This document shows positions 37,890 to 41,996 of a stretch of DNA of 41,996 bases, in pieces. Within the stretch, counting starts at the first letter, position 1, and every line of letters starts with the position of its first letter. Source of the DNA: an uncultured Dehalococcoidia bacterium (GTDB lineage Bacteria; Chloroflexota; Dehalococcoidia; Dehalococcoidales; Fen-1064); assembly GCA_903916765.1 (NCBI GenBank), contig CAIWXV010000014.1, positions 1 to 41,996 on the forward strand, written 5' to 3'. The position numbers and the translations under genes were made by a program. Below the pieces are notes generated by a model. The model ran no database searches and was not told the DNA's origin. It saw only the letters and a program-made list of their open reading frames with translations.

Positions 37890-38945
37890 ATGTTACAGCG
37901 TCTTGACGAACTTAAGCAGAATGCCTTTCGTGAATTGGAAGTCATCAATGACCTTTCCAATTTAGAGTCTTGGCGTGTTCGTTATCTCGGTAGAAAAAGT
38001 GAACTGACCAATATTTTGCGCGGTTTGGCAGAGCTTTCTCTGGAAGAGCGTAAATCTGCCGGCGCTTTAGCCAATCATATCAAAAATGAGCTGGATTCAC
38101 TTCTGAATCAAAAGACAGAATCTTTGAAAGCTGAGTTTCAGAAGCAGGTACTCCGTTCTGATGAATCCCTTGCCGCACGTGGTGATATTACCTTACCCGG
38201 CCGTCCCATTCCGATGGGTCGGTTGCATCCTATCACGGAAACCCTCCACGAAATTTGCGATATTTTTGTTTCGCTTGGTTTTCAGATTATGGAGAGTAAT
38301 GATGCGGAACTCGACTATTATAATTTCGAGGCATTAAATATACCTGAGGAACATCCTGCCCGGGATGATATGTCCACTTTCTGGCTCGATTACGAAGATG
38401 AACGTGGTAAACGTCCTATGCTTTTACGTACTCATACTACCTCCGTCAGTGCCCGTTGTGTGGCGACAATGAAACCACCTATCAGAGTTATCGAACCCGG
38501 CAGGGTTTATCGCTATGAAGCTACCGATGCTACACATCTGACAATGTTCCATCAACTCGATGGATTGGCGGTAGATAAGGGTATCACAATGGCTGACCTT
38601 AAGGGCACTTTCTATGAGTTTGCCCGCCGTTTCTATGGTGATGGTCGAAGAGTGCGTTTCCGCCCCGATTATTTCCCATTCGTCGAACCGGGTGTGGAAG
38701 TAGCTGTGGAGTGTGCTCTTTGTAAGGGTAGCGGTTGTCGGCTCTGCGGTAATAGCGGCTGGATTGAGATCGGCGGTGCTGGTATGACTCATCCCAAAGT
38801 GCTTGAGCGTGGCGGTATCGACCCCAATGAATATACCAGTTTCGCTTTCGGTTTTGGTATCGACCGTATTCCGATGTTGCGCTACGGCATCAATGATATG
38901 AGATTGTTCTTTGGCTCTGACCTGAGATTTTTGAGGCAATTCTAA
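37890..38945 (+). CDS. pheS: Phenylalanyl-tRNA synthetase alpha subunit
   Basis: LPGRPIPMGRLHPITETLHEICDIF...LLRTHTTSVSARCVA...FGFGIDRIPMLRYGI. Confidence 0.97.
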   Translation: MLQRLDELKQNAFRELEVINDLSNLESWRVRYLGRKSELTNILRGLAELSLEERKSAGALANHIKNELDSLLNQKTESLKAEFQKQVLRSDESLAARGDITLPGRPIPMGRLHPITETLHEICDIFVSLGFQIMESNDAELDYYNFEALNIPEEHPARDDMSTFWLDYEDERGKRPMLLRTHTTSVSARCVATMKPPIRVIEPGRVYRYEATDATHLTMFHQLDGLAVDKGITMADLKGTFYEFARRFYGDGRRVRFRPDYFPFVEPGVEVAVECALCKGSGCRLCGNSGWIEIGGAGMTHPKVLERGGIDPNEYTSFAFGFGIDRIPMLRYGINDMRLFFGSDLRFLRQF

Positions 38946-41348
38946 ATGAAGGTCTCTTTTAACTGGTTAAAACAATATGTTGATGTCAAGCTATCGGCGG
39001 CGGAGATTGCCGGTCGTTTGACGATGGCGGGCATCGAAGTTAAATCCTCTCAGGTTATCGGTGCTGATTGGGCGGGTATTATTGTCGGACAAATAACTGC
39101 CGTAAATCCTCATCCTAATGCCGACCGCCTTACTCTGGTGACATTGGAATTGGGTGACAGGCAGGAAACTGTCGTTTGCGGTGCGCCTAATGTTGCCGTC
39201 GGGGCAAAAGTTGTCTATGCGCCGGTTGGTTCCAAATTGATTGACGGACATACCGGCGAATCTGCAATACTGAAACCTGCCAAAATACGCGGCGTTGCCT
39301 CTAACGGTATGGCTTGTTCTGAGAAAGAACTGGGGATTTCGGAGAGCCATGAAGGTATTTTGCTTTTGCCGTCGGATATTGCCATCGGAACGTCGCTAAC
39401 GGAACTCCTCGGTGATGTCATCTTCTCTATTGAAGTTACACCGAATCGCCCAGATTGCCTTTCGATGATTGGGTTGGCAAGAGAGATTGCTGCACTGACC
39501 GGTGAGTCTCTGTATTTGCCGGAAGCTAAATATGCTGAATCGGGAACATCTATTAAAGACCATGTTACGGTTGAAATTGACGACCCGGATTTGTGTCCAC
39601 GGTATTGCGCCAGTCTGATTACCGGTATCAAAATCGCCGAGTCTCCGGAATGGCTCAAAGAGCGTCTGGTTTCTTATGGGATGCGTCCCATCAATAACAT
39701 CGTCGATATTACTAATTTTGTGATGCTGGAGTATGGACAACCGCTCCACTCTTTCGATTATGAGAAAATTGAAGGTAAGGGTATTATCGTACGTCGTGCT
39801 AAGAGCGGTGAGAAAATCACCAGTCTGGATGGGATTGAGCGTGCCTTATCACGTGATATGCTGGTGATTGCTGATAAAGAACGTGCCGTGGCAGTGGCAG
39901 GTATTATGGGTGGTGCTAACAGCGAAGTTTCGGAAAACACTTCCTCTATCCTGCTGGAATCTGCCAGTTTTAAGCCAGCCAGTATCCACCATACCGGACA
40001 CGCTTTAGGAATGCCCAGCGAGGCTTGTGTGCGCTTCGAGCGGGGTATCAGCGTGGAGTTGACTATTCCTGCCCTGAAACGTGCCACACAGTTGATTGCA
40101 GAACTAGGTGGCGAGCATGTGGCAAAGGGTATTATCGATGTCTATCCCGGTAAATTGGAACGGAAGTCGATTAAACTATCTACCGCTGATGTGAAACGGG
40201 TAGTGGGGTTAGAATATAGTATCGAACAAATTACTTCTTCTTTAACAGCGGTCGGTTTCGAGTGTCAGGCAGACAAAGGGAGTTCGTCAGTGTCAGCGAA
40301 AGCTCCTTACTGGCGGACTGATATTAATATTCCTGTCGATGTTATTGAAGAGGTGGCACGTATCATCGGCTATGAGCAAATACCAACGACTTTACTCGCC
40401 CAACCGATTCCCAAACAGAATCCTTTCCTCATCACCGCCTTGAAGCGCCGTGTCAGAAACATAATGGTTGGTTACGGTTTTCAGGAACTGGTTTCTTTCT
40501 CGCTGACGAATCTGGAGATTCTCACCAAACTATCTCCCGGGTCACGAAAACCGGAATCTTTGCCTGTTCATATTGCTAATCCTGCATCTTCGGAACAGGA
40601 ATATCTTCGCCCGACCTTGAGAGCCGATCTGCTTTCGGCACTTTCATCTAATAAGGCATATATCGAGGAAGGGCTCCGTCTCTTCGAGCTCGGTAAGGTT
40701 TATCTGGCTAAAGAGGGTAATCTACCAGATGAACCTGAGATGCTATGCGGCGTGTTGTACGGTCGCAGATTAGAGGGTTGGTGGCAAGGTGGAAGCGAAT
40801 CAATGGACTTTTTTGATGCTAAAGGCATGGTAGAAGGTTTGCTTGAGCAAATCGGCATCACTGCAAAATTTGAAAAATCCGATGATGAAAGTCTGCATCC
40901 TGCTAACCAGTCAGTGGTTATAGCTGGTGGCAAACGGATTGTGTTAGTCGGCGAATTGCATCCCTCGGTCAGCGAGCATTTTGAAATTCCGTCGAGGGTC
41001 TATCTTTTTGAAATCGATTTGCCTTCACTCCTGCCTCTTATTAAGCAGAAGACTTACCATACTATTCCGAAATTCCCGGCGACCATTCGGGATATTGCAC
41101 TGGTGGTTGATATCGGAGTGAATTATCAGCAGGTATTAGATATTATTAGAACGTTCTCACTGGTTACCGATGTAGCTCTCTTCGATGTCTATGCGGGTGA
41201 ACAGGTTCCTGCAGGTAAGAAATCACTGGCTTATCGTCTCATCTTCCAGACTCCCGACCGTACTCTTACCGACCAGCAGGTGAATGGTGTCCAGCAAGCA
41301 ATCCTCAAAAAGCTGAAATCCGAACTGGGTGCCAGTTTAAGAGGGTAA
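38946..41348 (+). CDS. pheT: Phenylalanyl-tRNA synthetase beta subunit
   Basis: MKVSFNWLKQYVDVKLSAAEIAGRLTMAGIEVKSSQ, VTPNRPDCLSMIGLAREIAALTG; start immediately follows pheS stop. Confidence 0.97.
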   Translation: MKVSFNWLKQYVDVKLSAAEIAGRLTMAGIEVKSSQVIGADWAGIIVGQITAVNPHPNADRLTLVTLELGDRQETVVCGAPNVAVGAKVVYAPVGSKLIDGHTGESAILKPAKIRGVASNGMACSEKELGISESHEGILLLPSDIAIGTSLTELLGDVIFSIEVTPNRPDCLSMIGLAREIAALTGESLYLPEAKYAESGTSIKDHVTVEIDDPDLCPRYCASLITGIKIAESPEWLKERLVSYGMRPINNIVDITNFVMLEYGQPLHSFDYEKIEGKGIIVRRAKSGEKITSLDGIERALSRDMLVIADKERAVAVAGIMGGANSEVSENTSSILLESASFKPASIHHTGHALGMPSEACVRFERGISVELTIPALKRATQLIAELGGEHVAKGIIDVYPGKLERKSIKLSTADVKRVVGLEYSIEQITSSLTAVGFECQADKGSSSVSAKAPYWRTDINIPVDVIEEVARIIGYEQIPTTLLAQPIPKQNPFLITALKRRVRNIMVGYGFQELVSFSLTNLEILTKLSPGSRKPESLPVHIANPASSEQEYLRPTLRADLLSALSSNKAYIEEGLRLFELGKVYLAKEGNLPDEPEMLCGVLYGRRLEGWWQGGSESMDFFDAKGMVEGLLEQIGITAKFEKSDDESLHPANQSVVIAGGKRIVLVGELHPSVSEHFEIPSRVYLFEIDLPSLLPLIKQKTYHTIPKFPATIRDIALVVDIGVNYQQVLDIIRTFSLVTDVALFDVYAGEQVPAGKKSLAYRLIFQTPDRTLTDQQVNGVQQAILKKLKSELGASLRG

Positions 41349-41363
41349 TTTTCTCAAAACACA

Positions 41364-41401
41364 AAGTGCCTGATCTCTAATCAATCAGAGATCAGGCACT
41401 T
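41364..41401. terminator. Bidirectional terminator hairpin after pheT
   Basis: AAGTGCCTGATCTCT-aatcaatc-AGAGATCAGGCACTT then ATTTTT; convergent gene end. Confidence 0.85.
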
Positions 41402-41417
41402 ATTTTTGCGTTGACTA

Positions 41418-41775
41418 TTATTTTTCAGCGGCAGCTTTCTTGTTTAGTAATCCTAAACCAGCTAGAATCAAACCTACTCCGATGACCATATCGACAATGC
41501 CGTTCATCTGTGTGAATGCAATAGGCCCGATATTTGACTTAGCTAATCCCAGTGAGGTTCTCTGCTCGGAGAGATAGACATATGTAGTGCTTGGTGCTGC
41601 TTGTTTGGCTTGTCTTTACGGTTTCGTAGGTAGCATTTACCTGTGATATTGTCAGTGGTGCGAGTTCATCGGCAAGTGCTTGTCTCCCTGAGTTAGCTTG
41701 TACAAAGAAGATAATGCCTGAGACAAGGCTTGCCACTCCCATGATGGCGACAATCAACGCGATGCAACGATTCAT
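41418..41775 (-). pseudogene. Frameshifted small membrane protein (two predicted TM segments)
   Basis: MNRCIALIVAIMGVASLVSGIIFFVQANSGRQALADELAPLTISQVNATYETVKT / AKQAAPSTTYVYLSEQRTSLGLAKSNIGPIAFTQMNGIVDMVIGVGLILAGLGLLNKKAAAEK*; frames join at about 41608-41622. Confidence 0.6.
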
Positions 41776-41845
41776 TTGTTTCCCACTCCTTAAATTTATA
41801 GAATATATTGGGCTTTTGCCGTTTTATCCAGGTAATTTCATGTGA

Positions 41846-41866
41846 ATACCTAGATATACTAGGTAT
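41846..41866. promoter_or_regulatory. Perfect palindrome, candidate operator
   Basis: ATACCTAG-ATATA-CTAGGTAT overlapping predicted -10/+1 of the 41775 gene (TGGACA at 41887-41892, TATTAT at 41865-41870). Confidence 0.6.
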
Positions 41867-41943
41867 AATAGGGTAAAATTCACCATTGTCCAGTATTAAA
41901 AAATTGAGAGTAGTACTTGCTTGTGGTTGTTGTATATTTCCAT

Positions 41944-41970
41944 TGCGAGCAAAGCGAAGCAATCTCGCTT
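41944..41970. repeat. Dispersed intergenic repeat motif
   Basis: 'ccattgcgagcaaagcgaagcaatctcg', resembling widespread 'attgcgagcgaagcgaagcaatctc' intergenic repeats; extends to window end. Confidence 0.45.
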
Positions 41971-41996
41971 ATGCGAAAGTCCGTTGTTACCAGAGA

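Noticed and set aside
38424-38939. 171-aa minus-strand ORF over pheS
   Set aside because: Antisense shadow of pheS with strong plus-strand family motifs
1-41996. CRISPR arrays, rRNA and tRNA genes, prophage or integrase
   Set aside because: No regularly spaced direct repeats, no tRNA cloverleaf recognised by eye, no phage/integrase genes; a tRNAscan run could still be done

Overview
The window is a compact bacterial chromosome segment. Gene content and order look Chloroflexi/Dehalococcoidia-like; this is an inference from the Re-citrate-synthase-type TCA cluster and overall synteny, with no search run. It is mostly housekeeping biosynthesis: ilvD-ilvB(partial), rpiB, tsaC-like, guaA-purD-purE-purB, a methyltransferase, an MBL-fold hydrolase, rsmD-coaD-ferredoxin, proC, leuS, acs plus an aconitase/IDH/Re-citrate-synthase-like operon, a histidine kinase/response regulator pair, a nine-gene shikimate-to-Phe/Tyr operon, and thrS-infC-rpmI-rplT-pheS-pheT.

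The most interesting signal is not in the ORF track. Three minus-strand operons (ilvD-ilvB, leuS, aro) are each preceded by a TTGACA-N17-(-10) promoter, an ATG at or within about 4 nt of the predicted transcription start, a 17-21 codon leader peptide rich in the relevant amino acids, and an intrinsic terminator. The peptides are MNSLTFSLVLIVTYLSQ (ilv), MNGQLLSFTLTITYSGR (leuS) and MLNVSQRYYYYYFAFWGTKSA (aro). This looks like a family of near-leaderless transcription attenuators. The aro case has clear mutually exclusive 1:2, 2:3 and 3:4 pairings.

Other points: aroC is split by a +1 frameshift at a C5 run; infC has no canonical start and probably starts at AUA; a 41-aa small ORF has a strong SD; a frameshifted two-TM protein sits behind a promoter with a perfect palindrome; there is a truncated fabH remnant; and there are fold-back intergenic repeats.
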